From positions 1 to 64,000 of the forward strand of contig CAZXCU010000021.1 of assembly GCA_964639245.1 (NCBI GenBank): DNA of 64,000 nt, in the 5' to 3' direction. This document shows, piece after piece, positions 40,984 to 50,131 of the stretch (position 1 is its first letter; every line of letters begins with the position of its first letter). This DNA is from SB15 sp964639245. Lineage in GTDB: Bacteria > Chloroflexota > Anaerolineae > Aggregatilineales > J027. The notes under the pieces are model-generated. The model searched no databases and was not told the DNA's origin. It worked only from the letters and a program-made list of their open reading frames with translations. A program made the translations under genes and the position numbers.

Positions 40984-43029
40984 ATGTACTACAAAGTGTT
41001 CATCGACGGACAAGCCCTACTGGGCAGCTCCATCCTCATTGCATCCTTGCTGTGTCTGTTGCCCCTGTTAGTCATTAGCTTTGCATGGAGTTTAGGCGCA
41101 GATATACGCCGCAGTGAAGCAGGCGGACATACCCAACTGCTTCCCCGAATATGGCTGCACCTGCTCATCACCGTATTGGTTTCTCTCATCTATATCGGCA
41201 TTGCCAGCCATTTTGCAGTGGCACGCGGCTACAGCACCGACCTGACAGGTTTTCTTGAAGTCGTAGTCGGGCAGCCGCCGCGCTATGTGAACCAACCGCG
41301 CCTCCTCATTTTTGCTATTGGACATTGGATCGTCCTTTTTCTGGTGAATCTAGTCGTCTATCAGAATTTGCAGTCGGGTGGCTGGCTGCGTGGACGACTC
41401 GACCAGATGCGGAATCCACCTGTCCAGCGCGGTGAACTGGGATCATCCCATTTCTGCACTCATCGTGAGTACAAACGCTTTCGGGTGTCCAATCCTGAAG
41501 GCATGACCTTCTTTGGGGCGTTCTGGGGAGAGCGCAAAATGCGACTCGATGCTGGACAGGGCATGTTCTGTCTGAATGGCGAAGATGCCGCCCGAGGCAT
41601 TCTAGCATTGGGTGGTCCGGGGTCGGGCAAGTCGCAGGGAGTTATCCTGCCCGCCATCGCGGATAACATGATGAACCGTCACAGTCTGATCGTGGCTGAC
41701 CCGCAGGGCGAACTCAAACATCATATCTTGAAGTATGCCCGTGTGACCGGGCATTTGGTGGTCATTCATGACCCCACTGGCACGGATACCCCGCGTTTCA
41801 ACCTTGCCGAGAATATCCAAACGGTCTCGGATGCGCGTGCTATTGCCGATGTGCTGGTTCCATCAGCACAGGGGGATAACAAGTTCTGGTCGGATAGTGC
41901 CGCCGCGCTGCTGGCAGCCTGTCTCATTCGCTATCAGAACTTAGGCGAGATTTATGAGGCACTCAAAGACCTTAAGGCGATGGCTGGGGATTTCAGTAAG
42001 CAGGTGGATGATGCAGCCCTACTAGCGAACTCATTTATTGCCAGTGTGAATTCGGATGGCAAGGTTGCCTCCAATGTGGTCGCCACCCTCGCCACTGCCT
42101 TGACAGGCTGGGCTTCCATAGAAGTGCGCCAGAACACCGCCGCCAGCGACTTCGATGCCGACCTGATTGTACAGCAGCCGACGGTAGTGGTGCTGACCTG
42201 TCCCGGACGGATGCGAGCGGTCTACGCCTCTTATCTCGGCGCAGTCCTCCGCAAATTGATGCTGGATTTGGATAGTATTGGGGAAGCGAATCAGGGTCCG
42301 CTGCCGATGCCCGTCAACATCATCTTGGATGAGTTTCCGACATTAGGCAGATTGGATAGTTTGGTGGCAGACGTGAATCTCGTTCGTAAGCGGCGCATCT
42401 CCATCCTGATTGCTGCCCAAACCAAAGGACAGTTCCACCTGATTTATGGCAATGATGGTACGCAGGCGTTATTCACCGGCTTGGCAACACAGATTGTCTA
42501 TGGCGGCTGCGATGCCGAAACCGCCGAGTTCTACAGCCGTGCCTCTGGCACTGCCACCCAAAAAGATGGCGATACTGACCATCCCGCCTACCGCAGCCGC
42601 CCCCTGCTGACGGTGGATGAGGTTGTCACCCCACAGGCAGGCAATGCCACGCTCTTTGCCCGTTATGTTGATCCTGGCTATGCCACCCAGATCATCCTGA
42701 CCTGCCGCCTGACCCGCCTGTACGAACGCCAGGATTGGGCAGTGCGGCTCAAGACGAGCGCAGAGCGCGAACCGATGCTGCTTGAAAGAGGCATCACCCT
42801 GCGTTTGAATGCGATGCCAACACTACCCGCCCAACCTGCGAAACTTGAAGTACCGCTCAGTCGCTTAATTCCCAGCTTGGATGCCCATTTTGATGCCATC
42901 TACCAGAAAACACAGACCTTACCCGCTGAGCAGCGAATGCAGGCAGGTGACGACCTACTGGCAGTCGTCGCCCCCAACCATCAGGTCTTTAATGCCAGTT
43001 TGAAGGATTTACGGAGAGCCAGAGCATGA
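40984..43029 (+). CDS. VirD4/TraG-type conjugative coupling protein
   Basis: 681 aa. Three N-terminal membrane helices (about residues 12-35, 57-77, 107-127), then the motor domain with Walker A LGGPGSGKSQG (about 209-219) and Walker B VNIILDEFPTLGRL (about 439-452), followed by ISILIAAQTKGQ. Predicted inner-membrane ATPase that hands the relaxase-DNA complex to the type IV secretion channel. It is read from the + strand together with the relaxase, whereas the channel genes are on the opposite strand from 44.7 to 64 kb. Confidence 0.95.
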   Translation: MYYKVFIDGQALLGSSILIASLLCLLPLLVISFAWSLGADIRRSEAGGHTQLLPRIWLHLLITVLVSLIYIGIASHFAVARGYSTDLTGFLEVVVGQPPRYVNQPRLLIFAIGHWIVLFLVNLVVYQNLQSGGWLRGRLDQMRNPPVQRGELGSSHFCTHREYKRFRVSNPEGMTFFGAFWGERKMRLDAGQGMFCLNGEDAARGILALGGPGSGKSQGVILPAIADNMMNRHSLIVADPQGELKHHILKYARVTGHLVVIHDPTGTDTPRFNLAENIQTVSDARAIADVLVPSAQGDNKFWSDSAAALLAACLIRYQNLGEIYEALKDLKAMAGDFSKQVDDAALLANSFIASVNSDGKVASNVVATLATALTGWASIEVRQNTAASDFDADLIVQQPTVVVLTCPGRMRAVYASYLGAVLRKLMLDLDSIGEANQGPLPMPVNIILDEFPTLGRLDSLVADVNLVRKRRISILIAAQTKGQFHLIYGNDGTQALFTGLATQIVYGGCDAETAEFYSRASGTATQKDGDTDHPAYRSRPLLTVDEVVTPQAGNATLFARYVDPGYATQIILTCRLTRLYERQDWAVRLKTSAEREPMLLERGITLRLNAMPTLPAQPAKLEVPLSRLIPSLDAHFDAIYQKTQTLPAEQRMQAGDDLLAVVAPNHQVFNASLKDLRRARA

Positions 43030-43313
43030 ACAAACAAACCACCATTCGCGCCGCTGCCCGTCAGACAGGACACACCTATTTTGAGGTGCAGACCATCCTA
43101 GAAGCCATCATCGCAGTCTGGGCAGAGGAGTTGGCAAACAAGGGACAAATTTCCATACAAGATTTCCTGACCATTAAGGTCACGGAAATCAAAACCCATC
43201 GGCGGGGCAGGCTGCGAAATCACACGCCTGATACCCAAATTCCCAAGATTGCCTTCCGCGTAGACACCCGCCTCAGTGAGCGACTCAAGAAGCGACTTCA
43301 CAAAAACAATTAG
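43026..43313 (+). CDS. HU/IHF-like DNA-binding protein
   Basis: 95 aa, ATGA overlap with the coupling protein. The N-terminal helices (RAAARQTGHTYFEVQTILEAI) and the strand block ISIQDFLTIKVTEIK match HU-family proteins, with a basic arm RRGRLRNHTPDTQ and a final helix. Likely shapes ICE DNA at oriT or at replication sites. Last gene of the 39,509-43,313 transfer operon. Confidence 0.75.
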   Translation: MNKQTTIRAAARQTGHTYFEVQTILEAIIAVWAEELANKGQISIQDFLTIKVTEIKTHRRGRLRNHTPDTQIPKIAFRVDTRLSERLKKRLHKNN

Positions 43314-43379
43314 GGTATGGGAGAATAAAAGTATGAGTAATCAAATGAGGTTGAAGTGAACCCTCCCAAATGTACCGTT

Positions 43380-43430
43380 ATGACCTGCACGCAGACAGCG
43401 CAATATCTGGACATTACCTTTGCGTTTTAG
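43380..43430 (+). pseudogene. Possible remnant of an HTH/excisionase-type gene
   Basis: 16 codons reading MTCTQTAQYLDITFAF. The T-x-x-Q-x-A-x-Y-L pattern is the first helix of HTH_17/excisionase-like proteins, cut off where the AT-rich nuclease cargo begins. Very short, so chance similarity cannot be excluded. Confidence 0.2.
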
Positions 43431-43502
43431 GTTGTAAACTAAAGAATCAAGCTTCATCATCTAACATTTAATCGCTATCTACAATGTTTTAGGAGATACC
43501 TG

Positions 43503-44687
43503 ATGGGCGAATGGACTAGTCTAAGTATTGGCGGTAGTGAAGTTATGCACTTCAAGAATTACATACCTTTATTTGTTGTTCTTTTATTTGAGAAGAATGA
43601 TCTTAGATTCAATTTGGAAGAAACAGGTGAACTCGATGATAACGACACACCAATTACTCAAAAGAGCTTTGAATTTCGTAATACTGTTAAAAAAGCTCGT
43701 CAAATCTTAGCTAATCGAGGAATAGATGAGGCTTTTTGTAAAAAAGCATTTAATGATTTAAAAGCGGAAGAAGTATGGGTATCAGGAGGTGATGGTGATG
43801 ATTATTTCGAGGGGGATGTTCCAAATACAATAGATTATGATGTTTATAAGCAACTTCTCCGTGAAAAACATAATTATTCCACAGACAAAGATGAATCCTA
43901 TGATGAATTACGCCAGTATAGATTACTTTCAGAGCGTTTATTTGATTCAGAATTTCCAACCTTCTTTTGGGGAGATAATTACCTTGCATTTGAAGAGGTC
44001 ATTGATATTGTATCGCTTCGCGTACTATTAGAGGTAGCTAAACCTGAAGATGAAGTTTCGATTTCTTTATGGTTTTATAGAGATAATGCAGAGACGCTTT
44101 ACGAAGATTACATCAATTTAATGCTGAAAAAAATCAATTTTGATTACAGTGTTTATGGATTTGTCATTGATAATGATCCTAATTTAAATAACCGTCTTCT
44201 ATCTAAAATACAAAGCATCTCTGATGAGCATAAGCTCATCAATCAAATTCTTGTGCCACTTCTGAAAGCAATGGGGTTTGAAGGTGTAAAACCTGTTGCT
44301 TTCCACGGTCAAGGAGAATTTGGCAAGGATATCCTGCCGTTTAGCAAGAGGACGGAATTTGGAACAGTTAGATATCTATCATTACAAGCAAAATCAGTCA
44401 AAATACATGGCACAAACAAGAAACGTAATAATGCAGCAGAAGTAATTAATCAGACTCGTACTGCATTCGGTGTTCGCTTTAGCGATAGCACTGATAATGA
44501 GATTAAACAAATTGACGAAGCTATAATTGCAACAAATCAAGATATTACACCTGAAGCAAAACATTTTATAGAGCAAGAGTTAATCGGAAATAGGAGGATT
44601 ACATTTATTGATCGCCATAAGCTTGTTGAACTTGTGAAGAATTATAACCTTACCCAATATATATTATTCTCTATTTTGGAAGATTAA
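43503..44687 (+). CDS. HEPN/Toprim-N-type protein with Mrr-like nuclease end
   Basis: 394 aa, AGGAG upstream. The N-terminal MGEWTSLSIGGSEVMHFKNY resembles the HEPN/Toprim-associated N-terminal domain (MGS-x-x-L-x-IGG-x-x-V). Residues about 255-300 show a restriction-endonuclease pattern (FHGQGEFGKDILPF with Asp, then LSLQAK with Q-A-K in place of E-x-K). It is a single-gene unit, AT-rich compared with the genes on both sides, lying between the transfer operons. Probably a stand-alone anti-phage nuclease carried as cargo. An unrelated function is possible because no characterised homologue can be named from sequence alone. Confidence 0.65.
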   Translation: MGEWTSLSIGGSEVMHFKNYIPLFVVLLFEKNDLRFNLEETGELDDNDTPITQKSFEFRNTVKKARQILANRGIDEAFCKKAFNDLKAEEVWVSGGDGDDYFEGDVPNTIDYDVYKQLLREKHNYSTDKDESYDELRQYRLLSERLFDSEFPTFFWGDNYLAFEEVIDIVSLRVLLEVAKPEDEVSISLWFYRDNAETLYEDYINLMLKKINFDYSVYGFVIDNDPNLNNRLLSKIQSISDEHKLINQILVPLLKAMGFEGVKPVAFHGQGEFGKDILPFSKRTEFGTVRYLSLQAKSVKIHGTNKKRNNAAEVINQTRTAFGVRFSDSTDNEIKQIDEAIIATNQDITPEAKHFIEQELIGNRRITFIDRHKLVELVKNYNLTQYILFSILED

Positions 44688-44710
44688 CTTAGCATAATAT
44701 AGAGCTTCAC

Positions 44711-47032
44711 TCAGTAGTCTAAATCAAGAAAATTAGGAGAGTATGGAGAAGTTTGGATCAGTGTGCCAGCCTGCTGGTACTGCGGCTGAAAAACAGCCTG
44801 CTCCATTGATTGAGCGCGATCATAGTGCTGCTCAAACGGCTGCAAGCCATTCTCTTGAGCGACTTTTTCTAAAAATGCTTGTGTCCCTGCTGTATTTTCG
44901 GGGGAACCAATGAACTCCAAGCCCGGTTTGTCCTTGATATATTGGGTCAGCCCATTTGCATAGTCTTGGGCATTCGCCTGCTGTTCAAAGCGGGCAAGTT
45001 CCATCACATAACTCTGGCTGATGTCACTCTCAATCGGCAGTCCATGCTGGTAGACATCCCGCAGGGCGACCGTCGAATAGCCTATGGGCTGATCCTCTGC
45101 ATCCACTGTTTGCATCGCTCGAATCGAGAATCCATACAATGGCTCAGGCGATGCTTCAGGCAGATCGCGCTCCATTGGACGAAAACCTAATTCCAAGGTC
45201 TTGAGTTCCCATTCACCCGCCTGCAATGCCCCAATCTCGGCGCGATAGTTAGGCAGCATAGCAGTTCCCATCCTAACTAAGTCAGTCGTATGTGTGCCAG
45301 AACGCAGCCCATTCAACTGCCCTACTTCGCGCAGAAAAGCTCGACCTATAGCCGGGTTATCACCTAAATCATGGGCAACCATAAAATCGCGCAGATGTTC
45401 AGCATAATCGTCAGCCTGCGCTACCTGTTTGAAGTGCGCGAGTTCGGTCACACTGACCGTATCCGCCCCATGCCAATCCTCAGTATTGATTTTGAAAGGG
45501 ATCGCTCCCCAGCGCACATCGACGGCTGCCACTGCATACCCCAAGTATTCCCCCTGTAAATTGGCAACAGGTAATGTCTGAACCTCCAATACCTCTGCGC
45601 CACGATAGCCGGGTCGTCCTATATAGGTTGAACGCTGACTGCGCTCCTGCGCCAGCATTTCGGCAGACTCTAAGGCACTACCCCATTTATCCTCATCCGT
45701 CAGAAGCCGAGCCGTTTGAGGGATGGGTTCGTCATCCTCAAGGACTGATGCTGTAGGCAAAGGCAGCGAGTTAGCGAAGGGTTCGGGAGAATCAGATAGA
45801 TTGAGGTCAAGCTCGGTAGGTAATTCAGGACGGTGCTGCGGCGTATAAATGCTGGGCAGAGGCTTGAGTTCGGCTTCTCGATCTTGTTTGCGCCCAAAGG
45901 AGACCTTCCGCGCCGCTTTGCCTTGTTCTACCGCAAAAGCGTAGCCTGCTTCCGTCCCCGCCAGCCGCCCATTCTTGTGATGGGTGTGTCCGTTATCAAC
46001 GAAGAAGGCTACACCACGTTCCTCATCCAAGCCGCGAATCATGGTACGGTCACGCTGAGTGTAGCGGTTGCCCTTTTCTTTGAAGTTATAGGGGACTTTA
46101 CGGATTTGCCCGCCTTGAACCCCACCATTACGTGCGGCATCGCCTGCTGTCCAAACGACGACATTATCATAGCTAATAGCATTGGCGGTCTCGACTACCC
46201 GTGCATCTACGCCCTTGTCGTTATCGCCGACATGAAGTTGCGCTCCCACCTCAGCCGCCCGCACCACCAACGCTGAGGCGTAGTTAAGTTGGGCATTATT
46301 GGCATTCATGCTGCCCGCGATGAGGATTTGTCTAGGGTGTTCAGGCAATGGTTTAACTGCCTGCGGTGAACGATAACCCTTGGGGATTGGCTGTGCTTCT
46401 TTTTTCTGCGACCAGTGTTCACCCCGTTCGCGCCAATTGACCTCACTGTGGGAGGGCAGCTCAGGCAGTGCCGAATGCGGGGTTACACGATGACGTTCCT
46501 GCACCCCTTCCTCACGGTAGCGTTCGTGGTCAAACTCGCCTGGCTCAATGTGTCCGACATCCACCCCGCGTTTGGCTAAAGAGTCCGCTAACCAGCGGGT
46601 GCGATGGCAGGTGCAGGTATCGGCACAAGCACACAAGAGGGCGATACGCTCCCCTTTATGAGCAGCGGTTGCCATACCATCTAGCACTTGAGTTGCATCC
46701 TGACGAGCATCCATGACCTGATAATCTGCCTGTCCTGCTGAGGTATATTCCCCCTCCTCACGCGGTTTACCTGTGAGGGCGGGACGTGGGGCAAAACGCA
46801 TGGGTCGTCCGTTGACCCCGTTACGCTGCCCCGCTACCTGAGCCAGTTGGTCATAGCTGTATCTGCCCCGATAATCGCTGTTACGAGTATCCACTAAGAT
46901 AGTCACGCCTTCGGCTTCGAGGGCATCGAACATCCGCGACAGTCCATCGCCGCCCTTCCAAGCGTTATAACCCACGGAGTAGATACCGCCACCACGCTGC
47001 TGAGGCAATGGCACAGGCAAATCATACGGCAT
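44711..47032 (-). CDS. DUF488 and SLOG-like multidomain ICE protein
   Basis: 773 aa. Residues about 15-175 resemble DUF488 (YSVGYNAWKGG, ILVDTR, YSYDQL, LCACADTCTCHRTRWLADSL with a Cys cluster). Residues about 235-330 resemble a SLOG/Rossmann nucleotide-binding fold (RQILIAGSMNANNAQ, then GAQLHVGDNDKG and NVVVWTAGD). The C-terminal half carries two copies of a module with GYAVAAVDV...ELAHFKQ...DDYAEHL and GYSTVALRD...ELARFEQ...QDYANGL. The same module is at the end of the upstream 1,031-aa protein. Last gene of the leftward operon. SLOG and DUF488 domains suggest nucleotide or base handling, possibly protection of transferred DNA. Confidence 0.65.
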   Translation of the reverse strand: MPYDLPVPLPQQRGGGIYSVGYNAWKGGDGLSRMFDALEAEGVTILVDTRNSDYRGRYSYDQLAQVAGQRNGVNGRPMRFAPRPALTGKPREEGEYTSAGQADYQVMDARQDATQVLDGMATAAHKGERIALLCACADTCTCHRTRWLADSLAKRGVDVGHIEPGEFDHERYREEGVQERHRVTPHSALPELPSHSEVNWRERGEHWSQKKEAQPIPKGYRSPQAVKPLPEHPRQILIAGSMNANNAQLNYASALVVRAAEVGAQLHVGDNDKGVDARVVETANAISYDNVVVWTAGDAARNGGVQGGQIRKVPYNFKEKGNRYTQRDRTMIRGLDEERGVAFFVDNGHTHHKNGRLAGTEAGYAFAVEQGKAARKVSFGRKQDREAELKPLPSIYTPQHRPELPTELDLNLSDSPEPFANSLPLPTASVLEDDEPIPQTARLLTDEDKWGSALESAEMLAQERSQRSTYIGRPGYRGAEVLEVQTLPVANLQGEYLGYAVAAVDVRWGAIPFKINTEDWHGADTVSVTELAHFKQVAQADDYAEHLRDFMVAHDLGDNPAIGRAFLREVGQLNGLRSGTHTTDLVRMGTAMLPNYRAEIGALQAGEWELKTLELGFRPMERDLPEASPEPLYGFSIRAMQTVDAEDQPIGYSTVALRDVYQHGLPIESDISQSYVMELARFEQQANAQDYANGLTQYIKDKPGLEFIGSPENTAGTQAFLEKVAQENGLQPFEQHYDRAQSMEQAVFQPQYQQAGTLIQTSPYSPNFLDLDY

Positions 47033-47035
47033 GGT

Positions 47036-50000
47036 TTAGAGTTCCAGATCAACAGTCACGGGCTGTTCGGGGGCAGGTGTCATGGAGATAGGGTGAAAAT
47101 CTTCCGCCCTGTGCTGAAGTGTCCATTCACCTGCCGTGACTTGACCTACTTCAGCCGTATCCAGCCAGCGTTCGTTGTTCCCCAACCCATTTGCCACCTG
47201 CGCGTTTTTGACAAACTCCAGTGCGGGCATGATGTTCGTTCCTTCGGTATCGAGATCACGTTTGTAGAAGTATTCATGTAGAGAAGCGGCGTAAAAGTCA
47301 GCATCAGGTTTACGCTCGAAGTGTGCCACTTCATAAGCTGTCACTGCCTGCGTATCTTCCCAATCGCGGGAATTTTCATCCTGTTCCCACTGAGCATCCA
47401 GTGCGACCACTGAATGTCCTAATGCCTGTCCCTCTCCTGTCTGGACAGGCACAACTTCCAGCGAAAGTTCATGGTGTGGGGGATGCTCGGCGGCATACTG
47501 CCGGGCAGCATGGTTGATCTCGCGTTCCGAAAGGAAGGGGTCTTCGGGTCCTTCCTTAAACATTTGCCCAAAACGCACCTCTGGATTAATGTGAAGGTCT
47601 AATTCCTCAGCCCGCTCCACCATGTCAGGGTAATTCTGAATATCTGCCACTGTCGCGGCACGGGTCATGGCAGCCTGAATGCCCTCTTTTTCCGCCAGAT
47701 CAGCATAGGTATCCACCTCGTGCCGCGCATCATCGCGGTCATAATGGACACCCAACGTGACCACTTCCTGCTGGGATTCATCGCCTGCCCCCCAATGTTT
47801 GACCGTTTCAACGGCTAGGGCATCTACCCCATAACGTGCCACCTCGACTTCCAAATCGGGAATAGGACGCATCCGAAATTCATAGGACTGTCCTGCCTCT
47901 AAAGGCAGGTCGTAAGCTGCATCCCCTACCGTGCGACTGTAATCCAGACGTGGGGGAATAAAGCCGGTAGATGCAGGTGGGGGGGTCTGTATATTTCCCA
48001 CAGTTTCATGCCCCCAATCAAATTCAAGGTCTTCCCGTTGAGGGTCAGCGGGTCCCGCCTGAAACAACCCCTCTTCCCGCACATTCAGATGTAAGGCGGT
48101 GGTCGTGCTTTCAGGCAGGTGGGCAGCCTGTCCAGCGAAGTCATGAGCGAGCGCCTCCATTTTTTCCAGTCGTTCCACCACATCAGTCCCTTGTGCCAGT
48201 TGATCGGCAGTTCGCACTGCCTCAGCCCGGTCATTCCCCAGCCCCAGTGCCACCGTTTCCAGTCCTGTTTCTCCCGTTTCGCGTTCCAGCCACGCCTTCA
48301 CCCCCTCCACCATATAGGTGGGCTGTTCAGCACCGTCAAGTGTTTCCTCCCGCACCGCCACTCCGTAGAACTGACCCGCTTCGACTTCAGGATCAGCCCC
48401 GTAGCGTCCGACGGCGCGGGCATGAACCACTGACTCAGGCAGCGGGATTTTGTAACCGTTTAAACCAAAATTTTCGGCATCCCGCTCCCAATCTCGTTCT
48501 GTCTGAATTGCCCCCACTGAACGGGCATCATCAGGGATTGTAAAGGTGTCGGAAGGACCTTGTTCAAAGAGGCTGTCCCCCTTGAACCCCTCCTGCTGTG
48601 CCAGTCGTAGTGCCGACCCCATCGCATGATCGAGGTCATGCCGACCCCATTCATAGACCAGGGCGCGGGCATCTGAGAGGGCCTCACTGCGCGGGTCGAG
48701 ATAGGAAACGGATTCATCATAAGCGTCGGCGCGATAGGTCTTAAGGACTGCTGACTCGGTGACTGCCTTCTGCAAGATGTCACTCTCGAAGGTCTTAGTA
48801 GCTGCCAGTATCACATCACCATCGGCATTGGGGGCTGAGACTTCCAACCCGTACATGGATTCATCGCCTACTGGACGCAACCGCAGCGGGGCAATCTGCC
48901 CTGGGTCAGTATTCTCCGGGGAACGATACTCCGCTGTGATGTAGGGCGGGAGATAACTGACGTGTTCATTCAGGTCAACTTCCCAGTTGACCCGTTCGGC
49001 TTTGAGTGTATTTGCCATACCTTGCTCCTCTCTATCTATATCGGTGATCACTGCACCTAAGCGCAGTGCGTCAGCTAACAAGGGATCAAGCTCAGGATTA
49101 GCGGGCATATCAGAGGGGTGTTCCCTCCCTATCAGGCGTTCATATAAGTCGTAATGTTCAGGTTGCATGGGCTGCCAGTGGGGATCAGCCACCTGTGTTT
49201 CAGCAAACCTGCCCCACTGGGCGGAGGAATCATAAGCAGCGAAAGCCGCTACTTCCAGTTGGTCACGCTGCTCTTGTGCCTGTTCAACCGTATCATGCTG
49301 ACCAAGTGCCAGATAACTGCCTGCCAGATCACCCGTCAGGGCATCGCGGTAGACATCCAATAAGGCCGTCTGATAGGTCCCTCCCGACTGCGCGGGTGGC
49401 AGCACCGCGAAGCGTGCCTCCTGCCAGCCCCAGCCTGTGTCCTCGATTTCCGCTGCTGGAGCAACTTCCATGATTTCGGCATTGCGTTCCAGAATCTCCT
49501 GTTGATCTAAATAAAAGGTGGGTGACATGGGTATAGCCGCAAATAAAGACTGCCCTACCTCTAGCTGTCCATGCTTGTATGCCTCTTCTGCCGCAGTCGC
49601 CATCAGCAGTGGCACACCGCCCTCAGCCTGAGCGTCTTCTAAAGTCATGCTCAGGTGCGAGGCTTCATGTGGCGATAAATTCCAGCCAATCATGGCATCA
49701 GCAATGCCGTGTTCATGTAGAGCTAGAATGGAAACAGAAGTTGGTTCGCCTGTAAAAACAGAATCGGGAGGATAGCTAGCCACCATATAACCAGCAGCAT
49801 AGTCCAGCGGCTGCTGTTGGAGGTGAGGGAGATGCTCGGCGATGACCTCGCGCCCCTGTTCATACAAGGCTGCCGATACCTCCTTGAGATGTTCTTCGGC
49901 TTCCATATCGCTGACATATTCCGCCAACGTCAGCCGCTGTTGGACTTCCACTCCATGCGCTTGGCGAGTGCTGCGGACGAGGTTGACCCGATAGCGATCA

Positions 50001-50131
50001 TCATCACTTTCGGGGAAAGCCAATTCCACCCCATAGACTGCATCGGCGGCATAATCCACCAGATGGGTCTCTTCAGGGTAGTCGTCATCCCGCACCACCA
50101 ACATCTCCGCCCCAAACTGCCGCACGCTCAT
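47036..50131 (-). CDS. Large acidic repeat protein, 1,031 aa
   Basis: Strongly acidic, no membrane helix or signal, no known family. Internal repeats are marked by LFEQGPSDTF, LFQAGPADPQ and MFKEGPEDPF (about residues 530, 690 and 885). The C-terminal module GHSVVALDAQW...EVAHFERKPDADFY is shared with the next protein in the operon. TAATG junction with the 388-aa gene upstream. Large, acidic, soluble proteins next to a conjugation system may travel with the DNA or mimic it to block restriction, as known for ArdA/Ocr; here that is only inference. Confidence 0.6.
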   Translation of the reverse strand: MSVRQFGAEMLVVRDDDYPEETHLVDYAADAVYGVELAFPESDDDRYRVNLVRSTRQAHGVEVQQRLTLAEYVSDMEAEEHLKEVSAALYEQGREVIAEHLPHLQQQPLDYAAGYMVASYPPDSVFTGEPTSVSILALHEHGIADAMIGWNLSPHEASHLSMTLEDAQAEGGVPLLMATAAEEAYKHGQLEVGQSLFAAIPMSPTFYLDQQEILERNAEIMEVAPAAEIEDTGWGWQEARFAVLPPAQSGGTYQTALLDVYRDALTGDLAGSYLALGQHDTVEQAQEQRDQLEVAAFAAYDSSAQWGRFAETQVADPHWQPMQPEHYDLYERLIGREHPSDMPANPELDPLLADALRLGAVITDIDREEQGMANTLKAERVNWEVDLNEHVSYLPPYITAEYRSPENTDPGQIAPLRLRPVGDESMYGLEVSAPNADGDVILAATKTFESDILQKAVTESAVLKTYRADAYDESVSYLDPRSEALSDARALVYEWGRHDLDHAMGSALRLAQQEGFKGDSLFEQGPSDTFTIPDDARSVGAIQTERDWERDAENFGLNGYKIPLPESVVHARAVGRYGADPEVEAGQFYGVAVREETLDGAEQPTYMVEGVKAWLERETGETGLETVALGLGNDRAEAVRTADQLAQGTDVVERLEKMEALAHDFAGQAAHLPESTTTALHLNVREEGLFQAGPADPQREDLEFDWGHETVGNIQTPPPASTGFIPPRLDYSRTVGDAAYDLPLEAGQSYEFRMRPIPDLEVEVARYGVDALAVETVKHWGAGDESQQEVVTLGVHYDRDDARHEVDTYADLAEKEGIQAAMTRAATVADIQNYPDMVERAEELDLHINPEVRFGQMFKEGPEDPFLSEREINHAARQYAAEHPPHHELSLEVVPVQTGEGQALGHSVVALDAQWEQDENSRDWEDTQAVTAYEVAHFERKPDADFYAASLHEYFYKRDLDTEGTNIMPALEFVKNAQVANGLGNNERWLDTAEVGQVTAGEWTLQHRAEDFHPISMTPAPEQPVTVDLEL

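Noticed and set aside
47971..48543. 190-codon + strand frame opposite the 1,031-aa acidic protein
   Set aside because: Pro/Gln/Arg-rich composition is that of a shadow frame of an acidic GC-rich gene.
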